Program-made: the position numbers and the translations under genes | Part shown: positions 18,937 through 29,609 of the stretch, piece after piece | How the letters are laid out: every line of letters begins with the position of its first letter | Position numbering within the stretch: position 1 is the stretch's first letter | NCBI GenBank assembly: GCA_002633025.1 | Contig: NMRB01000460.1 | Coordinates: 71,480-135,479, forward strand | DNA length: 64,000 bases | Source: Notospermus geniculatus | Lineage: Eukaryota; Nemertea; Pilidiophora; Heteronemertea; Lineidae | Direction: 5' to 3' | Notes under the pieces: generated by a model | Database searches by the model: none | Told to the model about the DNA's origin: nothing | What the model saw: only the letters and a program-made list of their open reading frames with translations

Positions 18937-19043
18937 CTACCTTGCAAGTCCTTCATCTCCAACACTGGTACCAGTTTCACGAGAAACACGATACTGGAGA
19001 GCACGCACTTCATAAAACAGAGGTGCACTAGCAAAAACAGAAG
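18937..19043 (-). CDS. possible cytoplasmic-tail exon of the TNFR-like gene
   Basis: A CATGCAG acceptor with a pyrimidine-rich tract precedes an exon that, in the phase left by the transmembrane exon (phase 1), reads SVFASAPLFYEVRALQYRVS and stops after 34 residues at 18937-18939. Phase agreement and a good acceptor support it, but no poly(A) signal or domain is evident. There is no TRAF-type PxQxT motif in it. Another tail exon further downstream is possible. Confidence 0.35.
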
Positions 19044-19536
19044 CTGCATGCAGGCAGAGACAATAAATTCACTCAAACGGTGAATTGTATGGTCATTCAA
19101 AGCATATTCGAAGCATTGGCATTGCAGTGATCATATTCAAGGGTTGCACATTACAGAAATTGTGAAAATTGGAGAAATTGCTTTCCAAACGCAGCATTTC
19201 AATTCTGATCGGTTTAGTAGAAAGTATTCATAAAACATAACATAAAACTGTTTGGGAACTTCTTCCCCAGCGTATCCCAAGATTTGAATAGCCACACTGG
19301 AGCTGCCCACTGTCTCTACGGCTGATTCAAGTTCACAGTGGCCGTATAAGTTTTAAGTGCGCCACGGGGCCGGATGCGTCAACGTCACACTACCAACATA
19401 GAGATTCTTGTGAGTGACAGACGGTCTGTCTCTCAGCGAATGTTTGCAAACAGCTGAGATATTTAATTGCATGGTAATAGTGAATGGAAACAAGGGGGTA
19501 TCGTGAGGAAGTCTGGGATTCAAAACATACACTTAC

Positions 19537-20935
19537 GTCTATATCGAAAGCCCATTATACCCAGTAAGATGGGTATAATAATCAGTACAAGTAAGGACAA
19601 GTAAATCAGAGTCGGCGGTGGTTCATTAAGGGAAGTCGAAGCTGAGAACGTCTTTGTCGTTGTGGGTAGGTAATCTGCACCAAGAAAAAGTTCAAACAAT
19701 CAATCAATCGATGATGAAGGAAATATTTTGTATTTATTATTTGACCAACACAAATAACAAAGAAAATATACAAGAAGTAAATGCAAGTATGTTCAGGAGC
19801 ACAACCTTGATCAAAATATTATGGCTATCAGTTGTGTCCCTTAGGAAGTAGAAACAAGACATGAACACAAAGGCGCCTGGATAGCCTAGTTGTTATCATG
19901 TCCATTCAGCAAGTAGCAGGTCCCAGACTATTTGGTATGGCCCCCCTTGGTAGCAGTCACAGCTGCGCATCTTTCTGGCATTGTGTCTATGTATTTTCTA
20001 AGAGTTTCAACCCGAGTGCTATTCCACGCTCTCAGAAGCTTATTCCAGAGAGTTTCCTTAGAGTTATTCAACATTTCCAAAATGCAGTATGTTCCCAAGA
20101 AATGGACAAAGGTATGTATCATGCAGGTGTCTCTGGAACATTCATTATGCAATGGTGAGTATGGTTGAAGGTTCCATTATGAAAGAAACGATGGTTTCAT
20201 GGCTAAATTAGGTATATTTTATTGAAATAAGACTTCGTTTTCCCGTTCATGGCAAGTGTTCTAATATCTTTGCACACTACTGCCTATGAAAACGAATGGG
20301 TTCATTGGATTAATCTGTGGTAAATTTAGGCTATAGTTCCCAGCTGCAGGTGCGGATCCACAATTTTGGAAAAGAGGGCGCGAGAAACATTGAAATCTGC
20401 GGTGAATTTCAATGATTTGCTCCAAATTTCAAAATTTCGAAGGGGGGCCTTGGATCCCCCCCCCCCCTTGGATCCGCGCCTGAACTGGAACACATGTTCG
20501 TTACTTACCTCCGCATACACCATGGATGCAAGCTGAGGGATGTTCCCAACAAAGACTCGAACATGGATGGCACTTTCGATCTACCTTTGAGAAGTATTCG
20601 TCAGGACTACAATTTAAGGTTACTGAGAATAAAAGAAAAATGTGGCAGATGTGTTTTGTTTATTTCAGGCAGAATATTAAGTCATCCGTCTTCTTTACAC
20701 ATATTTTTGAATTTATTTTTTGTAACGCCTATCTTGGCGATCTCTCCGAAAAGTCAACATGAATTTAGAGAACATTCATGGAATATCTCTTTTTGACCAT
20801 GAGTATGTACTTTACCATTGCAGCCCACTGCCCTGCAGAGCTCGTCACTGATTTTACAGGGAATGGAACATGAAAGGCACGCAGACTTCTCCTTGTCGTG
20901 GAATTCATCATAACCACACTTCATCGTGTTTTCGC
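19537..20935 (-). CDS. TNF-receptor-type gene with two BCMA/TACI-like CRDs and a TM exon
   Basis: Three consecutive phase-1 exons with clean splice sites. Exon 20935-20816 (120 bp) encodes KCGYDEFHDKEKSACLSC and then SIPCKISDELCRAVGC. Exon 20622-20509 (114 bp) encodes NCSPDEYFSKVDRKCHPC and then SSLCWEHPSACIHGVC. Both have identical spacing, C-x12-C-x2-C-x3-C-x6-C-x4-C, very close to the single cysteine-rich module of BCMA/TACI (TALL-1-binding type). Exon 19674-19537 (138 bp) has a TTTK/STS stalk, then a clear membrane helix (LIYLSLLVLIIIPILLGIMG) and a basic FRYR stop-transfer. Together they give a type I or III receptor with two modules, as in TACI. The DxL ligand-contact motif of BAFF/APRIL receptors is absent. 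The signal-peptide exon is not found; the inverted-repeat element at 21.0 kb lies just upstream. Confidence 0.72.
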
Positions 20936-21020
20936 CTGAGAAAAAGGAATGAAATTTCCATGGACCATGTACTGACCTGGGTGAATGTACACTCTTGTAG
21001 GAAAGTAAAAGGACAAGAGA

Positions 21021-22922
21021 AAATGCCTCTGTTGGCATTTTGCAGCAAAATAAATCCCACTCACACAGTCAAGCAGACAACACCTCTGGGACAGCCTCTC
21101 TTTACCAGGGAATCTTGGCGTCAAAACAGACTGTGATCAGCAAAACCTGTCGTCTTCCAAGACTCTAGTTATATTGACAGTATGACCTAACTTCCTTTTA
21201 CAATAAAAGCCAATTCATGGTATTGATCTGGTTTTGCACTAAAAGACATGGGTTGAAGTCTATGGCATGTTTTTTGTTGCAATGTTATATACTAAATATA
21301 TTTATATTGTACAAATATATTTATGTTGTGTAACAATATATTTATATTCTATAATTCATTTATTTATATTCAAGAAATTTTATTTGTATTCAAGAAATTT
21401 TATTTATGTTCTGTAATTACATTTTTATGTTATTGAAATTATTTTGATATTGTATAAGATAAATTTATATTCTATACAAATAAAAAATATTCTAAATATT
21501 TTTATACAACAGAAAAATATTTTATACAATATAAAAGTTTTCGTTCGATGCACCGCAAAACTTTTATGTTCTAAAACGGAATTGTGGGAAGGTATTGTAA
21601 CGAGGGCTCTGATTGGTTGCTTATGAAAGCGGCATGCATTCAGGTGGTATCATGTACATGTAGCCTGGTTCCACTGGCCTCGACAGATGGCGTTGGGGTG
21701 GGAGAAAACAGGGCATTTGTGACGTCACCAACGGTCGACAAGATGGCGACGTTGTTACCGCTTCGATGAGAAAATGTTGGATATTCGTTGATTTCTAAGA
21801 CCGGGCTGGCGGAAATTAACACTGGGCTGAAGCCACTCCAGGGAAAATGCGTTCAATATGCTTTGGAAAGTGACACTACGGCCGTGCTTCCCACTGGATA
21901 TGGTAAAACGTTGACATTGCCTCTCGTCATGTCATCATGTCCAAGGAATCCTGACAAAACTGTGATTATATGCACACCCCTGAATTCCATAATAGAGGAA
22001 AAGTTTATGTCAAGGTATGTCAGACAGAGATTATACCATAGAAATCAATGAAAAATCCAACATTTTCTCATCTAAGCGGTAACAACGTCGCCATTTTGTC
22101 GACCGTTGGTTACGTCACAAAAGCCCTGTTTTCAGGGCTTTTTCATTAGCGCGTACCTGGCCTCATACTCTCCTACCGCAACGCCATCTGTCAAGGCAAG
22201 TGGAACCAGGCTACATGTACATGATACCACCTGAATGCATGCCGCTTTCATAAGCAACCAATCAGAGCCCTCGTTACAATACCTTCCCAAAATTCCGTTT
22301 TAGAACAAAAGTTTTGCGGTGCATCGAACGAAAACTTTTATATTGTATAAAATATTTTTATGTTGTATAAGCATATTTTTGTATTATATAAAATATTTTT
22401 ATATTGTATAAAATATTTTTATGTTGTATAAAAATATTTAGAATATTTTTTATTTGCATAGAATATAAATTTATCTTATACAATATCAAAATAATTTCAA
22501 TAACATAAAAATTTAATTATAGAACATAAATAAAATTTCTTGAATATAAATAAAATTTGTTGAATATAAATAAATGAATATTTTTTAGAATATTTTACAT
22601 AAATATATTGTTACACAACATAAATATATTTGTACAATATAAATATATTTAGTATATAATATTGCAACAAAAAACATGCCATAGACTTCAACCCATGTCT
22701 TTTAGTGCAAAACCAGATCAATACCATGAATTGGCTTTTGTTGTAAAAGGAAGTTAGGTCATACTGTCAATATAACTGGAGACTTGGAAGACGACAGGTT
22801 TTGTTGATCACAGTCTGTTTTGACGCCAAGATTCCCTGGTAAAGAGGGCTGTCCCAGAGGTTTTGTCTGCTTGACTGTGTGAGTGGGATTTATTTTGCTG
22901 CAAAATGCCAACAGAGGCATTT
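21021..22922. mobile_element. large inverted-repeat (foldback) element with captured exon
   Basis: The left arm 21021-21782 and right arm 22055-22922 are long inverted copies. They contain the CTGCAAAATGCCAACAGAGG end block, an AT-rich TATAAA/AATATTTTTAT core, then GCAAAACTTTTNNTTCTAAAACGG and a CAAGATGGCGAC inner end. The arms differ by substitutions and about 100 bases of indels, so they are not a simple assembly mirror. The 270-base loop carries helicase-like coding sequence. No target duplication is evident. The class is unknown; it has the shape of a foldback or large non-autonomous DNA element. Confidence 0.75.
21803..22014 (+). pseudogene. RecQ/DEAD-type helicase exon fragment in foldback loop
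   Basis: It reads LKPLQGKCVQYALE, then the Walker A box AVLPTGYGKTLTLPLVM and, after a gap, TVIICTPLNSIIEEK. This is motif Q-like plus motifs I and Ia of RecQ-like helicases, many copies of which occur in marine invertebrate genomes. An acceptor-like TTTCTAAG precedes it and a good donor (CAAG|GTATGT) follows the SR codon, so it looks like a real exon carried in the loop of an inverted repeat. The other helicase motifs are absent nearby. Confidence 0.55.
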
Positions 22923-24500
22923 AGCAAAACCACCATGGTTCTATGCCCAACATGTTGCTTCAGATTGGGTGCAAATGCCATTGCTGTAGCTCCAATGGTT
23001 TTTGAGATATATAGGAAAACTTGCTGTCCTTTTACTTTTCTACAAGAGTGTACCAGAAGAACAATCCAAGTGTCAAGACAATATGTTCCAGGGAAACATC
23101 ATGTCCTGAGGATGGAAAATGAATAAGAATGGTAATTAGATGCAATAACATTGAAAATTTAAAAAATGTCCTTTTTTGCCCGTCCCCCAGAAAGTGCCCC
23201 CTAGCGGCTATCATTGGCAAAAGATTTCTAGCTCAGCTGACGAAAGGTCAGCGGAGCTAGTCAAATAACTATTCAGTGGCGTCAGCCTGTCAGTCCAGCA
23301 GTCCATCACTCTATCTCTCAAACTATGCCCGACGCTTTGTAGCCTTAATATCTAGAGACTCGAAATTTCATCTGAAGGTAGCCCTTGGTGAACTCTCCTC
23401 GGAAATAAAAAAGGTGCGCGATTTGACCTATATTAGGCACACCAGGGGGCGTTTTGTGTAGAATGAAATATCTCAATTTCTCATCCCCTATGATGGACAA
23501 AAAGTGATGGGATAAATAGGTTGATGTTTTCTATATCAGTTTAAAGGGAAAAAGGTGTCAGATTTTTCCACCAGGGGGAGCTATTCAACAAAATAAGAAA
23601 CAGTGGAATTTGAATTTCCCGCACTTTAGTTTCTGACGTCATCACAATTGGGAGTTCTACATTCACAACTTCAACCATCCTGGAACTCCACGTGTATTGG
23701 CTACGTCATAAAGACTACGCCACTACCCCTGGAAGCTTTCGCATAAAATTTCTGTATTGACCCACATCGGGAAATCAGAGACCCCCTGAGATTTGCCCGT
23801 TAACCTCGCCTTCAGGTTTTGGCATGATACCAACTAACTCTTCAATAGTACAATTTGCTTGCGTAGCAACTGGGAACGAGGTAACAAAAAAACAACATTG
23901 CGAATGCTGCAGCATGACAGCAAGCGATTCGCGATTTCAAGGGCTTCAGAGTTTCACGGGATTCAAAGTTTGAATCTGCTGCAACGACAAGCAAAGAATG
24001 CTGATATTGATGGAAAGAATGTACTCGTGTGTACACAAATGGGAAGCAGCAAGTGAATTTTACCAGTCGGCGCTGTCAGCCCACATGTGTACTTCCCAAG
24101 CCGTGAATTTCATTAGCTCTTCCATCAGTCGTATGGGCGGGGGATTTCCTGGTATCGGTTATTTCTGCGAATTCGGTCGAATAGATAGTGCAACCTCATC
24201 TACAGGCGTGCGTAGTGTATAGAACCATAGAACCACATATTCTAGCATTATCCTGCATCGAGGTTTTGGGAATCCCCTTGGGGAATCCCCAATGCTGTGT
24301 ATAGTGTTGCGCAGCCAGCCACACAGTACTGCTACGGTTCCCCAGATTCGAAACAGCGGCTGGGTGACCGAGACTATGCTCGTCGATTATAACCCATCTG
24401 TCTATAGTGTCTGGCTTTAAAGAATGTCCCATGGCCTTAATAACAGGGCTAGACACATAATCGCAATTTTCTCAATATGTCCCAGATGTTAGTTACTAGC
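22923..24500. other. no gene seen; scattered repeat-like sequence
   Basis: Includes a GCTCAGCTGACGAAAGGTCAG inverted motif near 23230 and AT-rich filler. Short open frames have no recognisable domain. Confidence 0.4.
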
Positions 24501-24518
24501 TTTTCCCATTTCACGATC

Positions 24519-25060
24519 CTCATTAGATACACCTATGATAAAAATTTGGAGACGATCCAGTCATTAGTTCAGGAGTTATTGCACTTTTTGTGTTTTGGCC
24601 ACCTGGTGGCCAAGCAAAGAATCAAATCGGACTGAAACTTGGTGTGATAGGTCATATGACATAAGGGTATATACTAGTATGTACCAAGTTTCAGGTCAAT
24701 GGCCCCAGCGGTTTACAAAACGTACCACCAAAAGGCCAAATCTGAACATTGACCTCTGTGACCTTGAAAAGTAGGTCAAATCAAAAGGCTGTTACATATG
24801 TCATGTATTCCTCATTAGATACACCTATGATAAAAATTTGGAGATGATCCAGTCATTAGTTCAGGAGTTATTGCACTTTTTGCACTTTTGGTTTTAGCCA
24901 CTAGGTCAAGAATCGAATCGACCAAAACTTGGTGTCACAGGTCATTTGACCTAGGGGCATATATGTACCATGTTTCAGATCAATAGCTTCAGCGGTTAGA
25001 AAAGTGCCCTGCTAACGACAACGCAGACGACGACAACGAACGACGATGACGGACAACAAC
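24519..25060. repeat. dispersed repeat, two tandem copies
   Basis: Two units begin CATTAGATACACCTATGATA (about 24519 and 24812), share TTGGAGAYGATCCAGTCATT and CAGGAGTTATTGCACTTTTT, and end in GCGGTTANNAAAAC with, in the second copy, a run of ACGACG triplets. A third copy is at 28782-29060. The family looks like a SINE or other non-coding dispersed repeat; no RNA polymerase III boxes were identified. Confidence 0.6.
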
Positions 25061-25117
25061 ATAACATTTGACCGACGACAGACGCTGCACCATCATAAGG
25101 CTATTTGTATTTTGCAG

Positions 25118-25252
25118 AACAGAATGGAACGGAACAAAGACCAACAATGACCTGGGACGAGGTTGTTCCTTTCCGCAAAATAATGAAAAGGTCCATGGAC
25201 CATGTGCTCAGCGGGTTGGACATTACTGAGTATAGTCTAATGACAGAGGCAG
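25118..25252 (+). CDS. unidentified plus-strand exon
   Basis: A TATTTTGCAG acceptor and a GCAG|GTAATG donor bound a 135-base, phase 1-1 exon encoding TMTWDEVVPFRKIMKRSMDH and then VLSGLDITEYSLMTEA. It is amphipathic with no Cys. I do not recognise the protein. The exon at 29189-29298 continues in the same phase and strand and ends in a stop, so the two may be the last coding exons of one host gene whose intron has filled with repeats. Confidence 0.4.
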
Positions 25253-25257
25253 GTAAT

Positions 25258-26501
25258 GTACAGTCTTGTTCGTATTAATATCAACACCTATTATCTCAAA
25301 TATCTCATAAACCACCAAACCAATTTAAATGCGGTTTTCTGCATAAGGTCAGAAATCTTGTTGACTACAACTGGGCATCAATGTTTTTGCACAAGATTCA
25401 CTTCTTCATTGCGTAATCTGTCATTGAAAAAAGGTCCAAAAAAAACTTTTTTGTTTCTGGATTTTTCACCAAAATTCCTTTGCCAGAATGAAGTTATGCC
25501 AAAATAAAGGTGATTTAGCAAGTTACTGTCAAAATACGTCGTTTAGTTTTTGAGAAATTGACGTTTGTGTAAAGCTATATCAATACCACTTGTCTTCCAC
25601 TACATTAGGGACACACACCGCATGAGCTACTGCAAAATCTTGTCCGCAGTCAGGTGTACTTCACTGCGGACAGAAATTAGGTCATCCAGGTGTGCTGTGT
25701 GTATTTATATATCGTGGTATGCAGGGCTGGCCTAATACATTAGTTTCGCAGTAGCTCACGCGGACTGTGCCCCTTATGACCAACAACTTATGAGACGGCC
25801 CCTACATAATAATGCAAACCATACACCATGCATGGGTCACTGTATAGGGAGAGATAAATGTTGTGACCTGTACTGGTTATTCATGACATTGTATTGCAAA
25901 AAGTAACAGGCATTGAGAAAAAACTTAGTAGCCTTTGTCATCTTTGTTTGAAGTTAACCAATGCATGAATTGGTCACTAAAGCCTCCACACACTTGAAAA
26001 ATTATTATGTAACACTTTTGCCACATAGGACTCAGCGCTGTTCTATAGATCTANACATAGGACTCAGCGCTGTTCTATAGATCTATGGATTTTGTGTGCA
26101 CTGACGGCCTACACAAGGAACATGAAGTATAGGGACCGTCTCATAAAGTTGTTGGCAGTGGAAGACAAGTGGTGTTGATATAGCTTTACAAAAACGTCAA
26201 TTTTTCAAAAACTAAATGGCCGATTTTGACAGTAACTTGCTAAATCACCTTTATTTTGGCATAACTTCATTCTAGCCAAGGAATTTTGGTGAAAAATCCA
26301 GAAACCGAAAAGTTTTTTTTTGGACCTTTTTTCAACGACAGATTACGCAATGAAGAAGTGAATCTTGTGCAAAAACATTGATGCCCAGTTGCAGTCAACA
26401 AGATTTCTGACTTTATGCAGAAAACCGCATTTAAATTGGTTTGATGGTTTATGAGATATTTGAGATAATAGGTGTTGATATTAATACGAACAAGACTGTA
26501 C
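25258..26501. repeat. inverted repeat, ~343-bp arms, nested inner arms
   Basis: Arms 25258-25600 and 26158-26501 (GTACAGTCTTGTTCGTATTA against its complement) are separated by about 557 bases. A second short inverted pair lies inside: CCAACAACTTATGAGACGG near 25789 against CCGTCTCATAAAGTTGTTGG near 26136. It has the structure of a foldback transposon. The loop contains the 31-bp exact duplication around the single N at 26054. The left arm starts six bases after the 25252 splice donor. Confidence 0.75.
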
Positions 26502-27152
26502 GTTGGTGTGTACAAACACTGAATAGCAGCAGATTCCGTCATGCAGTTCACCACCAGTACATGTATGTGCACAGATTGATGTTTTATGAAAACAATCTGA
26601 TTCAGACCGAACTTGTGTCGACGACAACAGGAATTCGGTCAGACTACATGTATTACCGGTACTGCCTGGATCTGTTGTCGGCGAGCACACTCTCGAAATT
26701 CGAAAAAACACTCTCTCGCGCTATACTTAAACTTGTCGATGGAGCCTGGAAATTCAAAAAGATGTCCCCGTTGATATCACTGTGAATTTCCAACGATACC
26801 AAACACAACGTAAGATAACATGAATGGAACGTACATGACAAACAAGATTAAATCACTGACTGTTTCTACGTACGTTGGTGTGTACAAACACTGAATAGCA
26901 GCAGATTCCGTCATGCTGTTCACCACCAGTACATGTATGTGCACAGATTGATGTTTTATGAAAACAATCTGATTCAGACCGAACTTGTGTCGACGACAAC
27001 AGGAATTCGGTCAGACTACATGTATTACCGGTACTGCCTGGATCTGTTGTCGGCGAGCACACTCTCGAAATTCGAAAAAACACTCTCTCCCGCTATACTT
27101 AAACTTGTCGGTGGAGCCTGGAAATTCAAAAAGATGTCCCCGTTGATATCAC
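26499..27152. repeat. 282-bp tandem duplication (offset 372)
   Basis: 26499-26780 recurs at 26871-27152 with only a few substitutions. The right arm of the inverted repeat ends where the first copy begins. The copies carry an open plus-strand frame (next entry). Confidence 0.85.
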
Positions 27153-27205
27153 AAGACGATCAAGTGATGTTGTTCAAATGGTTGTTTGTAATATTATGGA
27201 AATGA
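26985..27205 (+). pseudogene. nuclear-receptor ligand-domain-like segment
   Basis: The second copy of the duplication reads KFEKTLSPAILKLVGGAWKF followed by KKMSPLISQDDQVMLFKWLF. This resembles the nuclear-receptor ligand-binding-domain signature around helices 3-5: aI..vv.fAk..p.f..l...DQ..LLK. The frame stops soon after (WK-stop), and no zinc-finger DNA-binding domain is nearby. The first copy (to 26784) diverges right after PLIS and lacks the DQ motif. It may be a decayed exon or a chance match; similarity rests on about 35 residues. Confidence 0.35.
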
Positions 27206-27440
27206 TATTCCGAGTTCTTTTATGAACGAAATCCTTCTCTCAGTTAAACTACATGTGGTGTATTTCTCAACATCTAGTGTTGCCCAAGACTATTCGATAC
27301 CAGAACAAAGTGTCGAATGTAAACTCGAAACTCATTTTCCTCTCAAGCGAACTGCGATCACTTATCAAACTATAGTTTCACATTTTAAAACGCACATTCA
27401 CCAAGTTTTTTTTCCCACGGCAAACACATGTAATGTTTAA

Positions 27441-28426
27441 GGTGTCAATACAATTCACATTTAGACGATGCATGTACACACCAACAGCTTGTTCATCAGA
27501 GTACACCTACATGTGCCAATCACGAGTGGAGTATTACCTGCACGAAATTGTCAGGGTTGATTTTGGCCCGACTATAACATGATAAAATCCTTTCACAGGC
27601 CCTCCCTTACTTTTCCCTGAAACCGCCGTAACCATTCGTTGAAATACATTTATGTAAAAAAATGGGCCTCATATCAGCATGACAGTTCCCTGAGTCTGTG
27701 ACCTTTTACCTCGTAACATTACATCAGCATGATTTTTCCGTGACTATACATAGTTTCCCCGTGATGTTTTCTCCCTGAGGTCGCCGATTTAATTTTTGCT
27801 TACTGTGAACCCTTTTATTTTCACCCTGAAATTGCTTGTAAGAAACCATCAATAACTCGGTTGCAGGAGTTCAATTCTTTATTTCAAAGTATCGTTGTGT
27901 CTGGAAACAGTAGAGCTGTAAGGCCATATAGATTTTAAGGAATCTAGAAAACAAGGATCCCCAAGGAACCCTACGCAATCCGGTCTGCAGTTCATGCCTC
28001 TTCTCATACCTACCTGTACAATTGAATGCACAGTGATACTAGTATCAAATGTGACATCCCTCCTGCAAAAGTGCTCCTGCAGACTGAAATCTTATCCTCG
28101 TGGTGCATATTTTGAACATGTATCGCAAAAAAACATTTATAGACGTTTTCTTGGCGGATTCTTTGTACAGTGAATATACAATCATAATAATGTCGTTTTC
28201 TCATATCATTTGCGTTATTTGGAGTTAATTCCGTTCGGTTCCTTGGGGATAGTATTAGGGAATTGAGTGGTTCTGGATGGAAGAGGAAGATTTCCATCAC
28301 GCGCGTACCCGAGCTTAATGTGCCATAACTGACTTGACCCGTTTTATAAGACATAGACATTCAGTTCCAATTCGCTTCATTTCCCTACTTTCCAAGGTAC
28401 TAGTTTTATAGATTTACGTAATATAA
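27441..28426. other. no gene seen
   Basis: Nothing recognised on either strand. Confidence 0.4.
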
Positions 28427-28779
28427 ATGGAAAGAATGCTAATGATAGACTCAAAAGATTATCCTGGTCAAGATGCAAATGATTTAACAATTCAATTAGA
28501 TGAGGAAGTAGAAAATGTAGAAAGTATCAGACTTATCTATGCAGGAATACCTTGCACATTTTACAATATTTCAGCTGCAAGAGATAATAATACATTCATT
28601 ATTTATGAAAATCGCCGCGGCAAAAATATTATCATGCCAGATGGATTTTATACATTGCCTATTTTCAACAAGGAATTTAAAAATCAATTACAAGCAAAAG
28701 GTATAGATAGAAATAAGATTTCGTTTGATTTATGCCCATATAATGCCAAAATACAAATTTTATTTAGGATAGCTAGAGG
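28427..28779 (+). pseudogene. virus-type minor capsid-like protein, N-terminal fragment
   Basis: 118 codons, open to the single N at 28780. It has the signature of a family found in large DNA viruses, virophages and Polinton-like elements: an N-terminal M.IDSKD, then F/LTIQL-type strand, ESIRLIYAGIP with FYNI, and later DGFYT...F...L. These are thought to be capsid-associated or jelly-roll proteins. The base composition is much more AT-rich than the flanks. No other viral gene is adjacent; the next sequence after the N is a dispersed repeat, so the rest was lost or lies on an unplaced contig. It does not belong to the 4-18 kb Polinton. Confidence 0.4.
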
Positions 28780-28781
28780 NT

Positions 28782-29060
28782 AATTAGATACACCTATGAT
28801 AAAAATTTGGAGATGATCCAGTCATTAGTTCAGGAGTTATTGCACTTTTTGTGTTTTTGGTTTTGGCCACCTGGAGGCCAAGCCAAGAATCGAATCGGAC
28901 CGAAACTTGGTGTCATAGGTCATCTGACCTAGGGGTATATATGTACCAAGTTTCAGATCAATAGCTCCAGCGGTTACGAAACATGCCCGGCTAACGGACG
29001 ACGACAGACGACGACGACGACGGACGCTGCACCACGACAAAAGCTCACGGGTGAGCTAAA
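28782..29060. repeat. third copy of the 24.5-kb dispersed repeat
   Basis: Starts TTAGATACACCTATGATAAA directly after the single N and ends in ACGACG-rich sequence and CTCACGGGTGAGCTAAAAA. It is complete at its 3' end, which the 24.5-kb copies are not. Confidence 0.65.
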
Positions 29061-29188
29061 AAGAACAAATGCGTTTCATTAATAAAAGAAATATTGAATT
29101 TAGTCGCTGTCTATTTACTTTTGTCTAAGAGTGTACATAGGATGATTGGTAATTACTACTTGCTTGCTTCTCCTGGATTTTGTTACAG

Positions 29189-29298
29189 TAGATGATGACG
29201 TACAGATGCCTACAGAACAAAAGCTGAATGCCGACACTCTCGTCGAGGGAAAAATCATCACCATCAAGGAGCATTCTGTACCACAAATGCATCGATGA
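29189..29298 (+). CDS. possible terminal coding exon, unidentified gene
   Basis: A TTTTGTTACAG acceptor precedes a phase-1 exon reading DDDVQMPTEQKLNADTLVEG and then KIITIKEHSVPQMHR, ending at TGA (29296-29298). It joins in phase to 25118-25252. Another frame (29228-29608) is also open for 126 residues with CPHCH-type cysteines, so the frame choice is uncertain. Confidence 0.3.
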
Positions 29299-29609
29299 TT
29301 CTGAATGTGAGCTTCTCCCCTGTCCCCATTGCCACCTTGAAATCCTCATGGAAACAGCAACAGTTGAATGTTCCATCACATTTGTTTTGAATACGTCTTC
29401 AGCAGAATTCAGTAGAGCTCACAGCACCATTGATGCGCTGCTTCTTGATTACCCAAGTAACGACTGCTTGGACTCAGCTGAACTCTTCAAACACAAAACA
29501 CAAATTTCACTGTACTTCCTCAAACTCCCTCAACTGAAAATGGCATACAATCCTAAAAAAAACTATGAGAGTGTCCATTGTTACAGTAGCGAACTCTCAG
29601 TATGGTGAC

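Noticed and set aside
18831-19100. Signal-peptide-like minus frame (CMQLLFLLVHLCFMKC)
   Set aside because: The hydrophobic run lies in a different frame from the phase-consistent tail exon and has no recognisable mature peptide.
21788-22051. Stand-alone helicase gene
   Set aside because: It has no ATG and only motifs Q, I and Ia; the frame starts at a TTG inside a foldback loop.
29228-29608. 126-residue plus frame with CPHCH cysteines
   Set aside because: Not in phase with the upstream exon and no known domain; kept only as an alternative in the 29189 entry.
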